Shown here: positions 32,566 to 43,149 of the stretch, one piece after another | How positions within the stretch are numbered: the stretch's first letter is position 1 | How the letters are laid out: each line of letters starts with the position of its first letter | Translations under genes and position numbers: made by a program | The notes under the pieces: generated by a model | What the model was told of the DNA's origin: nothing | What the model saw: only the letters and a program-made list of their open reading frames with translations | Databases searched by the model: none | Assembly: GCF_000002235.5 (NCBI RefSeq) | Contig: NW_022145520.1 | Location: 2,146,501-2,210,500 of the forward strand | Reading direction: 5' to 3' | Origin: Strongylocentrotus purpuratus | Lineage: Eukaryota > Echinodermata > Echinoidea > Camarodonta > Strongylocentrotidae | DNA: 64,000 nt

Positions 32566-33472
32566 TTGTTTCCCGCTCATTCTTACTGAAAAGTTATCTG
32601 TACACAATTGGTAAAATGATCACGGAAATTTGGTAAGAAATTGGGCATATGCTAAACCAGCTGAATATGAAGCAATGTTTACTCATTTGATTATGTTTCA
32701 TTATAAATTGTGCCAAGCCATGCAATAAAAATATGGTTTAAAGGTTTTCTTTTCAATCAACCAAAACTGAAAAGCAATAACGCGTAATAAACCACGGCTG
32801 GATAATCACTTTCATTCAATAATCAACTTTGGATAACTCCAGAGTGAAGTTTTGGTTTCAGCATAGGAGGAGTTTTATAACAAGTACCAATTGAATATCA
32901 ATTCATCTTCTTTGTTTCTGTTTAATAATTAGTTTTCTCATTTAAGTATATACTTTATTAATTCAGACTGACACTTTACCCTCGAGGAAACCGAGTCCAT
33001 ACTTTTAAAATGGGTGTTATCGATGGGTGGTAACATCAGTGAGATGCAATAGACTTCAAAACATTTCATGACCATAACTAAAGACTCCAAGAGATTTCAT
33101 GACCATAAAAGGAAGAGACATTAAGACCCTGCCTCAACAATGACAAAATGCGATTAAATCGACTGGGTTGCATCATTAATTCCAATCGCCTATGATCGCG
33201 TTGCTACAGTCAATTAAAATGCTGTAATTATCACTCTCACTTCTTCACTTTTCATAAAGATCCTAGATGGAATAGATAGAGCTATTGAGGAAACGTTTCG
33301 AGATGACGCAAGTCTAAATCTAGCTGAATTCATTTCATTGTAGCAGATATCAACAGGATTTCAGTATACCTTCTACACTTGTACTCTCTGTTGAGTTATG
33401 CCTGCTATAATACCTGCTATTCGTTAAACATCAGAGTTTTTCGATTAAAGCTTTTACAACAAATTCGTTACG
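32566..33472 (+). promoter_or_regulatory. Conserved upstream block of receptor gene 1
   Basis: About 900 bases that recur before all four receptor genes, ending AACAAATTCGTTACG directly before the ATG. Shared blocks include ACTTTGGATAACTCC, AATGACAAAATGCGATTAAA and GGTTGCATCATTAATTCC. No certain TATA box is seen; CTATAATACC at 33407 is a weak candidate present in copies 1 and 4 only. Conservation of non-coding DNA among copies may simply reflect recent duplication. Confidence 0.55.
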
Positions 33473-34708
33473 ATGTCTCGGAAAGGCTCCCGCGTCTTCA
33501 GAAATGCGTTATATTTATTTCTGCTTTTGCAATCTTTTTACCAATCCTCATTTTGTGAGGATGACGTATTGAGTTGTAATGAACTACGGGACCTGAGGAA
33601 ATCATTTCACGTAGCGAATGGACGAAATTTTTCGCTGATGTTACCTCCTCTCAAGACCCCAATACGTAGTACTCAAACACTGGTGTGGACCAAGGGAGAG
33701 TCAACATGGGAAAAGCGACACAACGGCACTCTGGAGTTCACTGCAGAAAACGTTTCTTTTGATGTCACACGTTATGATTTGATTGAGGCTACCAATGGCA
33801 CGCTCACTCTAATCATTTCTTTCGTTGAAAGTGATGATATGGGGAAACATGTCATCTCGGTATATAATGGTTCACAGATACTCTGTAATGTTTTGATACT
33901 GAATTTGACTGTTGAATCTATAGAGCCCACTTGTTTGACTATATTCGACAAAGAAACTAACAAATTACAGATGACTTGCCAATGGGTGCAGGTGATAGAA
34001 GGGGAGCAAGCACATCTTGTAAACATGGTAAATGCGGATAACCAGAAGCTTTATTCCCATGAAACTATAAACATGAACATCGACGGTCGATTAAATCTCA
34101 CCAACAATTTCAGTGTTTACGTTGATCCCCGAGACATGTTTGATGGAAGAACCTTGCCAGACAGATGTGTCATTTCGAATCCCGAACGAAGTGAGCAAAA
34201 AGTTTGTAACTTCCCGCCTGTAGAACGATACACGATTCAAAACGTCAAAACCGAGAACCTAACATTTCAATGTTGTACTGCAAAAAGGTGGTACACATTA
34301 ATTGATGATGATTTTAAACCCATCAAATTCACAGAAGAAATATTTACTGGTTCTGATCGCATCGTCTTCTTCTGCGGTGAAGAGAAACATGAATCAAACG
34401 CAATGCTACTCTATAGCATTGGAAGTATAGATATGGCGAAATGGAGTTTTTATACCGCATCAGTTTCATACATATATCCGTTAAGCAACCTCACAGATGA
34501 CAGCTCATGTCAAACTTTTCATGTCAATGTTATAGGAAGTACTTCCGAATCAACGATTTCGGAAGAGACGATTCCTACTAAGTTCTCTATGAGTCATTTG
34601 ATGCTCGCTGTTATTGTTTCTTCGACCGTAGCATCAACATTTTTGTTGACAAGTTATATGTGCTTCATTATCATTCGCGGTGTTTATCGACAAAAAAAAT
34701 CGACGTAA
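33473..34708 (+). CDS. Receptor gene 1 (A type): Ig-like membrane protein, tail cut short
   Basis: A 411-codon frame. Residues 1-28 form a signal peptide (ALYLFLLLQSF core). The ectodomain to about residue 364 has many NxS/T sites. An Ig V-like first region (FSLMLPPL, LVWTKG, NGTLTLIIS and a beta-rich end) is followed by a second cysteine-rich region (PTCLTIF, LQMTCQWVQV, FQCC). One membrane span follows, then only about 12 cytoplasmic residues ending RQKKST. In paralogues 2 and 4 the tail runs on for about 288 residues; here the frame changes just inside the membrane, at an A8 run (34692-34699), and the tail remains open downstream in the -1 frame. The gene is uninterrupted by introns. It may be a genuine short-tailed receptor, a recent pseudogene, a frameshifting gene or an assembly error in the A run. 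The start is fixed by the same ATGTCTC context in all four copies. The ligand is unknown. Confidence 0.7.
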   Translation: MSRKGSRVFRNALYLFLLLQSFYQSSFCEDDVLSCNELRDLRKSFHVANGRNFSLMLPPLKTPIRSTQTLVWTKGESTWEKRHNGTLEFTAENVSFDVTRYDLIEATNGTLTLIISFVESDDMGKHVISVYNGSQILCNVLILNLTVESIEPTCLTIFDKETNKLQMTCQWVQVIEGEQAHLVNMVNADNQKLYSHETINMNIDGRLNLTNNFSVYVDPRDMFDGRTLPDRCVISNPERSEQKVCNFPPVERYTIQNVKTENLTFQCCTAKRWYTLIDDDFKPIKFTEEIFTGSDRIVFFCGEEKHESNAMLLYSIGSIDMAKWSFYTASVSYIYPLSNLTDDSSCQTFHVNVIGSTSESTISEETIPTKFSMSHLMLAVIVSSTVASTFLLTSYMCFIIIRGVYRQKKST

Positions 34709-35562
34709 AGCCAACACGTAATGTTGGAATGATTTTAAGCACATCAGCTATTGGTGACGCTCCGGAATCTCTTGAACTGACCAATATTTCCTCGGCACGG
34801 CCTCAGCCAAGGAACGATGTAACGATCGACACCTTAGCCATGCAGGAACAACTTGGTACGGGCAATGCTATCATGCGTTCTTGTCAGGAAATTCAGAGTG
34901 GACCTCTAAGATTATCCTTGGATGGTGACTCTGAAGGAGTGGACAACAGGTCCGTTGATCATACTACAAACATCAATGAGGGAAAAGATCTTTCTCTAGA
35001 ACAGCACTTGCGCGAAACCGGGTGCATTTCTACAAGTGATGCACATTGCATTCAGATTGGAGGTGCACCACTTACTGTAGTCGTCCCAAGCGCACCGTTT
35101 CAAGACAGTACGTACTGTTCTTTGGATGATGTCGAAGATACTCCTTCTGACACTTGTGTCGCAGCCGCATCCCCGATGACCTTTCAACCGCCACCTCGCC
35201 CAAGTGATGGACAAACAGATCCTTCAGTTCCGGACAATGTCATTCGGAATAAGAGACCGTGTGCAGAATCGGTGGAACGAAAGGATGCCGAAAGGCACGA
35301 TGCGACGGCAAACAGGTCAGGTCCCACAAGAAATGTTGACGAGCTCTACGCCGAACCCGATATGGGCCGAAAAACCAAGAGAATTGCTGCTTTGGAATCG
35401 GATTATCTGAACGCTTCGGATCCAGTCATGAATAACAGTCAGATTTATACTAACAGCGTCGCTAACACCCCTGATGCAATGAATTGTGATGGTATGCTGT
35501 ATATGAATGCATCCGGGATCTCTCATCATTCAGAGTTAACTCTGAAATTTAAAACTTACTAA
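34699..35562 (+). pseudogene. Tail-coding segment of receptor gene 1, in the -1 frame
   Basis: The frame from 34699 reads IDVKPTRNVGM onward, matching the cytoplasmic tails of genes 2 and 4 for its whole length to a TAA at 35560-35562. It keeps an ITIM-like STYCSL, ELYAEP, QIYTNS and MLYMNA. A 14-codon deletion relative to gene 4 joins SDY to LNAS and so creates an extra YLNA motif. Its C-terminus differs from the others (ends LKFKTY). No start codon in good context precedes it. It is translated only if there is frameshifting, an allele without the shift, or internal initiation. Confidence 0.6.
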
Positions 35563-36070
35563 ATATTAATGCATCCGAAGTAAAACTGAAAGGTCAATCC
35601 CTGTATCTCTCTCTTGATCTCTTTCCCTATTTATTTTTCTCATTGATTGTAAAAATATACAAAATGTGATGTTCTTAATCAATGACCAGTAATTTCTACT
35701 AATGTAAGCATGTTAATGACGTTTTAGTATTTATGTTTAAGCTTATATATGCAACTTTTGTGAGCATTATCAATAAGGTAGTAGTTTGAAGCAGCAATAT
35801 TGACAAAGTCTGAATATAAATTATGATATTTTTGAATAACATTTTCTCAATTTCCAATCGTATTTTGTATAAAACTGAACTGGATATTTCAACTTTTTTT
35901 TTTCTTGCTGTATTTTTGGAATTCATAATAAATTGATGATCTGTTATAGATCACATGGTATGTAAATAAAAATGGATGTTGTTTTTGTGAATTTCTGTTG
36001 TATTTGTCCTAGATTTTTGCAGTACACACTACAGCCAAAATTTAGATACTTAATCCAGAATTTAGGAAAG
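35563..36070. other. 3' flank of receptor gene 1 (A type)
   Basis: Begins with a CTCTCTCTTGATCTC-like stretch shared by all four genes, then switches at about 35655 to the A-type flank also seen at 30868 and 46705. It carries AATAAA signals near 35927 and 35963, plausible polyadenylation sites for gene 1. A 75-codon minus-strand frame (35699-35926) is repeated in all three A flanks, but I do not regard it as a gene. Confidence 0.6.
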
Positions 36071-36560
36071 CACCATTTTGCTTTCTCTCATCTCCTTTGA
36101 TCTTTTTTCTTTCCCATTTTCAGAAGGGGAAGGGGCACTTATTACAAAAGAAAAGGGCAGTTGTTAAAGTAAAATGGGCACCTATCAGATTTGAAGAGGG
36201 GCAATTATCATCGGTGAAGGGGCACTTATCAGAGGCCGTAAGAGGCACCATTTTGCTTTCTCTCATCTCCTTTGATCTTTTTTCTTTCCCATTTTCAGAA
36301 GGGGAAGGGGCACTTATAGCAAAAGAAAATGGCACTTGTTAAAGTAAAATGGGCACCTCTCAGATTTGAAGAGGGGCAATTATCATCAGTGAAGGGGGCA
36401 CTTATCAGAGGTTGTAAGAGGCACTTGTAAGAATGTGGAACGTTCACCTATTAGAAATAAAATGGGCACTTATCTGAAGTAAAAGGGGGCACCTTTCCTA
36501 TGTATAAAGAGGCACTTTAGGGGTACTTGAAAATGTGGAGGGGGCACTGTGCTCTCTCTT
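36071..36560. repeat. GGCACTT-rich minisatellite, two units plus tail (before gene 2)
   Basis: Units start at 36071 and 36246 (period 175), followed by the same irregular GGCACTT tail as upstream of gene 1. Two units here against four at 31289 and one at 47129 show copy-number change between array units. Confidence 0.9.
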
Positions 36561-36577
36561 CCCCCTCCCCGCCGCCG

Positions 36578-36953
36578 CTGTGTGTATGAGTATGAGACTC
36601 CGGATATGAATATTGATGACGATTTCAATTTAACCAACAAATTCAGCATTTACCTTCATCTTGAAAATGTACATGATGAACTAGTTGTGCCGAGCATGTG
36701 TCTTATTTCTCAAAGAAAAAGGTCAGTCAATGAGACGTGTACATTTCTTCCCGTACAAGACCAAACTCTGCAGTCTGTGTTTGAATGTTGCTCCACAGAA
36801 GAAGCCGACGCTTATGGCGCTATCAAGTTTTGGTACAATAATGGTAGCAATTTTCAGAACTCAACTAAAGACACACCTATTTCAGATTGCTTACAATTAG
36901 TCACTGCCTTTTTGTCTTTCCCAGTTAAAATTATGAACAGACATTTTAGGTAG
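36578..36953 (+). pseudogene. Relic ectodomain fragment upstream of receptor gene 2
   Basis: An open frame reads CVYEYETPDMNIDDDFNLTN, FSIYLHLENVHDELVVPS, CLISQRKRSVNETC, then QTLQSVFECC and PISDCLQLVTAF. It aligns in order with receptor residues about 187-262 (TINMNIDGRLNLTN, FSVYVDPRDMFDGRTLP, CVISNHERS, NLTFQCC), with matching cysteines and N-glycosylation sites but strong divergence. No signal peptide or membrane span accompanies it. It is an old partial paralogue, or possibly an unrecognised exon; the open frame over about 125 codons leaves the second possibility alive. Confidence 0.65.
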
Positions 36954-37920
36954 TTTTTCAGTCTCATCAGCGGCTTTGATTAAGCAACTAGATATTGGCG
37001 CATTATAAATACCTGGATTGGATTCGAAATTGTTTCCCGCTCATTCTTACTGAAAAGTTATCTGAAGAGAATTGGCAAAAATGATCACGGAAGTTTGGTA
37101 AGAAATTGGGCATATGCTAAACCAGCTGAATATGAAACAATGTTTTCTAATTTGATTGAGTTTCGTTATAATTGTGCCAAGCTATACAATAAAACTATGG
37201 TTTGAAGGTTTTCTTTTCAATCGACCCAATCGACCTAAACTGAAAAGCAATAACGCATAATGAACCATGGCTGGATAATCACTTTCAATCAATAATCAAC
37301 TTTAGATAACTTCAGGCTGAACTTTTGGTTTCAGCATTGGAGGAGTTTTATAACAAGTACCAATTGAATATCAATTCATCTTCTTTGTTTCTGTTTAATT
37401 AGTTTTCTTTTCAGGGAAGAATATACTGTATTAATTCAGACTGACACTTTACACTCGAGAAAACCGAGTCCGTACTTTTGAAAAGGGTTTTATTGATACG
37501 TGGTTATATCAGTGAGATGCAATTGTAGGAAAGACTCGAGACATTACATGACCATAATTAAAGGAAGAGACATTAATACCCTGCCTCAACAATGACAAAA
37601 TGCGATTAAATCGACTGGGTTGCATCATTAATTCCGATCGCCTAAGATCGCGTTGCTACAGTCAATTAAAATGCTGTAATTATCACTCTCACTTCTTCAC
37701 TTTTCATAAAGATCTTAGATGGAATAGAGCTATCAGTTAAGGAAACGTTTCGACGTGACGCCAGTCTAAATCTAGCTGACTTCATTTCATTGTAGCACAT
37801 ATCACCAGGATTTCAGTATACCTTCTACACTTTTACTCTCTGTTGAGTTAATGCCTGTTAGCTGCTTTTCATTGAACATCAGAGTTGTGCGATTAAAGCG
37901 TTTACAACAAATTTGTTACG
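36954..37920 (+). promoter_or_regulatory. Conserved upstream block of receptor gene 2
   Basis: The same block order as before gene 1, but with its own variants (GAGAAAACCGAGTCCGTAC, TTTTGAAAAGGGTTTTATTG, CGTGGTTATATCAGTGAG). Those variants recur only before gene 4. It ends AACAAATTTGTTACG at the ATG. It begins with the SINE-like end that follows the relic fragment. Confidence 0.55.
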
Positions 37921-39975
37921 ATGTCTCGGATAGGCAATGCGTTATATTTATTTCTGCTTTTGCAATCTTTTTACCAATCCTCATTTTGTGAGGATGGCGT
38001 ATTGAGTTGTAATGAAATACGGGACCTGAGGAAATCATTTCACGTAACGAATGGACGAAATTTTTCGCTGATGCTGCCTCCTCTTAAGACCCCAATAAAT
38101 AGTACTCAATCACTGGTGTGGACCAAGGGAGAGTCGAAATGGGAAAAGCAACACAATGGCACTCTAGAATTCACTGGAAGAAACGTTTCTTTTGATGTCA
38201 CACGTTATGATTTGATTGAGGATACCAATGGCACACTTACTCTATTCATTTCTTTCGTTGAAAGTAATGATATGGGGAAACATGTCATCTCAGTATATGA
38301 TGGTCCACAGTTTCTCTGTAATGTTTTGCTCCTGAATTTGACTGTTGAATCTAATATTGAGCCCACTTGTTTGACTATATTCGACACAGGTAGGAACAAA
38401 TTACAGATGACTTGTCAATGGGTGCAGGTGATCGAAGGGGATCAAGCACATCTTGTAAATGCGGGAGACAATGTGCTTTATTCCCACGAGACTATAAACA
38501 TGAACATCGACGGTCGATTGAATCTCACCAACACATTCAGTGTTTACGTCGATCCCCGAGACATGTTCGATGGAAGAACCTTGCCAGACAAATGTGTCAT
38601 TTCGAATCACGAACGAAGTGGGAAAATAGTTTGTAAGTTCCCGCCTGTAGAACGATATAACACGATTCAAAATGTCCAAACCGAGAACCTAACATTTCAA
38701 TGTTGTTCTGCAAACAAAAACGTTTCCTTTTCCCGGTGGTTCATTGATGATGATTTTAAACCCATCAAATTCACGGAAGAAATATTCATTGGTTCCGATC
38801 GCATCGTCTTCTTCTGCGGTGAAGAGAAAAATGAATCAAACTCAATGATACTCTATAGCATTGGAAGTTTAGATGTGGCAAAATGGAGTTTTTATACCAC
38901 ATCAGTTTCATACATAAATCCGTTAAGCAACTCCACAGATGACAGGTCATGTCAAACTATCCACGTCAGTGTTATAAATACTTCTGAATCGAAGAATTCG
39001 GAAGAGACAAATCTAACTAATCTGATGCTAGCTGTTATCGTTTCTTCGACCGTACTATCAACAATAGCATTTTTGTTGACTAGTTTTATGTGCTTTATTA
39101 TCATTCGCGGTTTTTATCGGCGTTGCGTAAAGCCAATTACACGTAATGTTGGAATGATTTCAAGCACAGTAGCTAGTGATGACGCTGCGAAATCTATTGA
39201 ACTGACCAATATTTCGTCTGCACGGCCTCGGCCAAGGAATGATGTATCGACTGACACCTTAGGCAGGAAGCAACTTGGTATGGGCACCATGCGTTCTTGT
39301 CAGGAAATTCAGAGTGAACTTCCAATAATCTCCTTGCGTGGCAACTCTGAAGCTGTGGACAACAGGTCCGTTGATCATACTACAAACATCAATGAGGGAA
39401 AAGATCGTTCTCTAGAACAGCACCTGCGCGAAACCGGGTGCATTTCTACAAGTGCTGCAGATTGCATTCAGATTGGAGGCGCAAGTGCACCACCTAGTGT
39501 AGTCGTCCCAAACGCATCGTTTCAAGACAGTACGTACTGTTCTGTTGATGATATCGAACATATTTCTACTAACACTTGTGCCGCAGCCGCATCCCCGATG
39601 ACCTTTCAACCCTCACCTCGCCCAAGTGATGGACAAACAGATCCTTCAGATCCGGACAATGTCATTCGGAATAAGAGACCGTCTGCAGTATCGGTGGAAC
39701 GAAAGGATGGAAGGCACAATTCGACGGCAAACAGGTCAGGTCCCACAAGAAATGTTAACGAGCTCTACGCTGAACCCGATATGAGCCGAAAAACCAAGAG
39801 AATTGCTTCTTTGGAATCGGATAATGACGATCCAAGTGTTTCTGGTGACGTCTTTCATCTGAACGCTTCGCATCCAGTCATGAACAACAGTCAGATTTAT
39901 ATTAACAGCGTCGCGAACCCAACTGATGAACTGTACATGAATGCATCGGGTCTCGATCTCATCATTCACAGTTAA
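37921..39975 (+). CDS. Receptor gene 2 (B type): intact Ig-like receptor with ITIM and YxN tail
   Basis: An uninterrupted frame of 684 codons. The signal peptide is residues 1-23 (NALYLFLLLQSF core). The ectodomain is about 24-366 with some 13 NxS/T sites and cysteines at 30, 133, 150, 165, 225, 238, 261, 262, 299 and 344. The first region (about 45-141) has V-set-like features (SLVWTKG, NGTLTLFISF, LCNVLLLNLTV) but lacks the usual Cys pair, as in CD2/SLAM-type N-terminal domains. The second region is Cys-rich. The membrane span is about 368-396, then basic RGFYRR. The 288-residue tail carries an ITIM-like STYCSV (Tyr539), ELYAEP (Tyr616), QIYINS (Tyr660) and ELYMNA (Tyr672); the last two fit the YxN Grb2-SH2 consensus. 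A Pro-rich stretch lies near 558-577. I infer a phosphotyrosine-signalling surface receptor; the ligand is unknown. I do not recognise a named family. Confidence 0.85.
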   Translation: MSRIGNALYLFLLLQSFYQSSFCEDGVLSCNEIRDLRKSFHVTNGRNFSLMLPPLKTPINSTQSLVWTKGESKWEKQHNGTLEFTGRNVSFDVTRYDLIEDTNGTLTLFISFVESNDMGKHVISVYDGPQFLCNVLLLNLTVESNIEPTCLTIFDTGRNKLQMTCQWVQVIEGDQAHLVNAGDNVLYSHETINMNIDGRLNLTNTFSVYVDPRDMFDGRTLPDKCVISNHERSGKIVCKFPPVERYNTIQNVQTENLTFQCCSANKNVSFSRWFIDDDFKPIKFTEEIFIGSDRIVFFCGEEKNESNSMILYSIGSLDVAKWSFYTTSVSYINPLSNSTDDRSCQTIHVSVINTSESKNSEETNLTNLMLAVIVSSTVLSTIAFLLTSFMCFIIIRGFYRRCVKPITRNVGMISSTVASDDAAKSIELTNISSARPRPRNDVSTDTLGRKQLGMGTMRSCQEIQSELPIISLRGNSEAVDNRSVDHTTNINEGKDRSLEQHLRETGCISTSAADCIQIGGASAPPSVVVPNASFQDSTYCSVDDIEHISTNTCAAAASPMTFQPSPRPSDGQTDPSDPDNVIRNKRPSAVSVERKDGRHNSTANRSGPTRNVNELYAEPDMSRKTKRIASLESDNDDPSVSGDVFHLNASHPVMNNSQIYINSVANPTDELYMNASGLDLIIHS

Positions 39976-40041
39976 CTCTGAAATGTAAAACTTACGAAAA
40001 ATTAATGGATCCAAAGTAGAAGTGAAAGGTCAATCTCTGTA

Positions 40042-40072
<31 letters not shown>

Positions 40073-40992
40073 TTCCCTATTTATTTTTCTCATTGATTGT
40101 AAAATGTAGTAGGAGTGATTTATGTTTTTAATTCATGTTTGTAGACTTAGAAGGGTATACAACATTAAGACACCATTAATTAATTAAACCAAGTATTGAG
40201 CATGTATGTCAACATGTGAATTATGCTTATATTGCCCGTATTTATAGCATTCAGTCATGCCCGGCTACCAAAAATCCGTATACTTCTTAGCTTTATTCTG
40301 TGTATGTTCACATGTATATTTCTCAATATTGTACAACGTACAACTCTGCAAATGTAGAGAAAGAGAAAGACTACAGTTTTGTCTGGAATTCAGTTGAATT
40401 CAGAGTGTGTATGTGTTACTATTTTCCAGTCACAAAGTATATATCATACATCATATAAAAGAGTTGCGATTGATCCAAATCAATCGCAAGTTTGCAGTCT
40501 CCTATCTTCTATATGTACACATTTGCTATTGATATCAATCGCAAATAAGTTGTGATTAATATCAATTCTTGGTAAGACGGGCCCCAGACAATACAAAATG
40601 GCATATTATTTCATTTCTATGCCCATTAGTATATAACCCATATCCTGATATGTTGGGCAACATGTGTTAACCATTGCTCATGTACAAGAAGTTATACTGT
40701 TGAAGTGTCAAATCGAAATTGTTTGATAAGAAGGCAGGAACTTGTTGTAAAAGATGTTTTGTAATTGACACAATTTATTTGTCACCACGCATAGCATGTA
40801 TCTGTATTCTAAATTAAAACACGGATGCATGGCTTGTACCGGTTATTTTAATCACCATTTCTTTATGTTGCTGTGCTGAACAACCTGCTATAAAATATTT
40901 AAATTTGCCATATCGTCGATAATATTTTTTTAAACTAAATATTTCTAGCTTCCTTGTCTTCAATTTTGTTGTTAACTTGATAGTCAGGTACA

Positions 40993-41144
40993 GGGTCCCA
41001 TTTCACAAAACTGGTCATCGGTGACAAATGACAGTTTTTTTTTATAAGCTAGTGAAATCCTTGCTTCTGATCGGTTATCAGTAGATTTGTCACTGATTTA
41101 TTTTTCTTTGTCATTGAGAAAAGGGCTTTGTAAAACGGGTCCCA
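40993..41144. mobile_element. Palindromic MITE (GGGTCCCATTTCACAAAAC family)
   Basis: The left arm GGGTCCCATTTCACAAAAC is inverted against the right arm GCTTTGTAAAACGGGTCCC. Internal TGACAAATGACAG pairs imperfectly with TTTGTCACTGA and TTTGTCATTGAG. It was present before the unit duplicated, because the same copy stands at 57438-57590. Confidence 0.75.
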
Positions 41145-41705
41145 GTTCTGTAGAATGTGAAAAATTATTAGATGAAATATCATATTCATATGAAGAAGAA
41201 AAAAAGTTAAACACAAATTAAATAACATCTTCGACTATTCGGACGGAGAAATTTGATATAAAATATTATTGGAACGGACGATTTTCACCTTTATTCATAA
41301 AAAATTCTTTTATTTACTACCTTCTAATGTTCCTATCACAACAAGTTTGCTGAAAATCATCATCCCAATCTTAACCTTGATAACAAAGAGAAATTAAGCA
41401 TAGAAAAGAACTATTTAAGACGTTTTCTTTGAGATTACGTTTCCTGATATTTTATCATTTATGTATAACCAATAAAAGACATTAGAAAAATTGTACTACA
41501 GTGTATATGAGTAAGTGATTAAGAAAAACTTGGTTTTGTTTTAATAACACCCAACATCTAGTTAAGCATTCAAAAACGAAAGCTCTTTATTGCACTTGAA
41601 ATATAACAATGAAAATGAATTCAAACGCTAGTTCATGTCCGTCATGCGAGTCCATCCCAAATTGTATCCATGGTTACAGAGTGGGTGTTACCGTTTCCTG
41701 GCCTT

Positions 41706-41939
41706 CTAACCAATAGGAACTTGTTTTGCGATGCCTGCGCAATCACCAGATGCATGGTTGACTCGTGATCGTGTACCATGATCAAACAAGCAAAGTGCTT
41801 TCCATTCTTTAGATACTATATTTTCTATGTTTCTTGACAAAAAAGTCTCTTGCAAAAATGCTATGTCACACTTTTGGCGATGGAGCCAAAGGAATATTTT
41901 TTTTCGCTTCAGCTCTTCACGTATCCCTCGCACATTCAA
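41706..41939 (-). mobile_element. L1/Tx1-like LINE endonuclease fragment
   Basis: The minus-strand translation starts MNVRGIREELKRKKIFLWLH and continues KCDIAFLQETF, the start of an apurinic-type endonuclease as in L1/Tx1 ORF2 (N-x-R-G motif, LQE motif with catalytic Glu). Only about 75 codons remain and no reverse transcriptase follows, so it is a fossil. It belongs to a different LINE clade from the element at 47309. An almost identical fragment lies at 58190-58387. Confidence 0.75.
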
Positions 41940-42039
41940 CGATACTTAATGATAGTAAACAAACACATATAGCAAGTTATTGCCTGGTTTTCTCTTTAAT
42001 CCAATCCATGGCTAAAACATTTTTAGGATTTTGGGGCAA

Positions 42040-42304
42040 ACCAATTTACGCGGTAAGAGCACATTTTTTGTTGTTGGTGTCTCCCAAAATTTGAAAATTT
42101 GGCCGATTGATATTTCGTTTCGTTGGGGGGGGGGGGGGTAAGGTCGGCTTCTTGGGGTCACCAATTACCACAATTTAATTTAATTTTTTATTTTTTTGTA
42201 TTAAAAAAAAAAAGAGGGGGGGATTCTCAAAAACATACACATACAAAAGTTAAAGGGGGGGGGGGGTTAACCCCAAACCCCCTCCCCCCCTGCGTACGCG
42301 CCTG
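42040..42304 (-). mobile_element. hAT-type MITE, reverse orientation
   Basis: Read on the minus strand it starts CAGGCGCGTACGCAGG, followed by G/C homopolymers, GGGGTTAACCCC, AT-rich tracts, GACCTTACCCCCCC and CAAATTTTGGGAGAC, the same order as the element at 52763 but more diverged. The far end is not clear. It is also present at 58480-58750. Confidence 0.6.
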
Positions 42305-42930
42305 CTAGAAGTAGTAGTAGTAGTTGTAGTCTCCTCATCATTATAATTAAACAATACAAAAAGACCAACTTGCTGGACGAATAAATAAAATCAAATGAAA
42401 TCTAATTTATTGGAATAAAATCCACCATTTTGGATAATGTACATGCAAAAGTATCAAACATTTTCATTATGCAAATTGCAAAAGGAGAAGCAAATACACG
42501 CAGTTTGAGATAATCACCAATTCACCAGTGATTACAAAAGAAAAATCAATTCAAGTTAAGGTGAATAGTCAAATTTCAGATCATCATTGAAACGAAAGAA
42601 AACAAAAAAGAAGAAGTTATAGCAGGAAAGAACATAAGTTTCATCTAGGAAAAAAGTTGATGTGTCTATACCGCCAAACTCTTCCTATAATTACAAATAA
42701 AATATCTCTGTTGAAACCAGTATTCCTAAACCTATCAGCCAAAATATTACTGATAGAGGTCATACAAATCTTAATCATTATATTGCATTATATACAAAAA
42801 CTTCTTTTAATAAACTGCAATGACATGAGAGGGATGAATTCATTTGTCTTTTTGACAAACTCTCAGAAAATGTACTTAAACCAATTCGTAAATAGCTTCG
42901 GGACGCATGACCCCCAAACCTTACAGGTCT

Positions 42931-43130
42931 GTTAAAGTGAAATGGGCACCTCTCATATTTGAAGAGAGGCACTTATCAGAGGTCATACGAGGCACTTATA
43001 AGAATGTGGAACGGGCACCTATTAGTATTATAAACAAAAAAGGGCACTTATCTGAAGTATCTTTCCTAAGTATAAAGGGGCACTTTAGAGGTACTTGAAA
43101 ACGTGGAGGGGGCACTGTGCTCTGCCTCCC
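42931..43130. repeat. GGCACTT repeat tail (before gene 3)
   Basis: Only the last part of one unit plus the irregular tail (AAGTGAAATGGGCACCTCTC, GGAACGGGCACC, AAAGGGGCACTTTAGAGG). It abuts the B-type flank at about 42930 and so marks the junction between the two duplicated pairs. Confidence 0.8.
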
Positions 43131-43149
43131 CCTCCCCCCTGTAGGCCGC

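Larger units (their letters stand above)
39976..42930. repeat. B-type 3' flank, duplicated downstream of gene 4
   Basis: Apart from the first ~130 bases shared with all genes, this flank is nearly identical to 56405-59352 over its whole length. It includes TGTAGTAGGAGTGATTTATG, a MITE, an L1-like endonuclease fragment and a hAT-like MITE. Similarity ends near 42930, where GGCACC-type repeat sequence of the next unit begins. It is the B half of an ~11-kb duplicated pair. No gene is seen in it. Confidence 0.85.
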
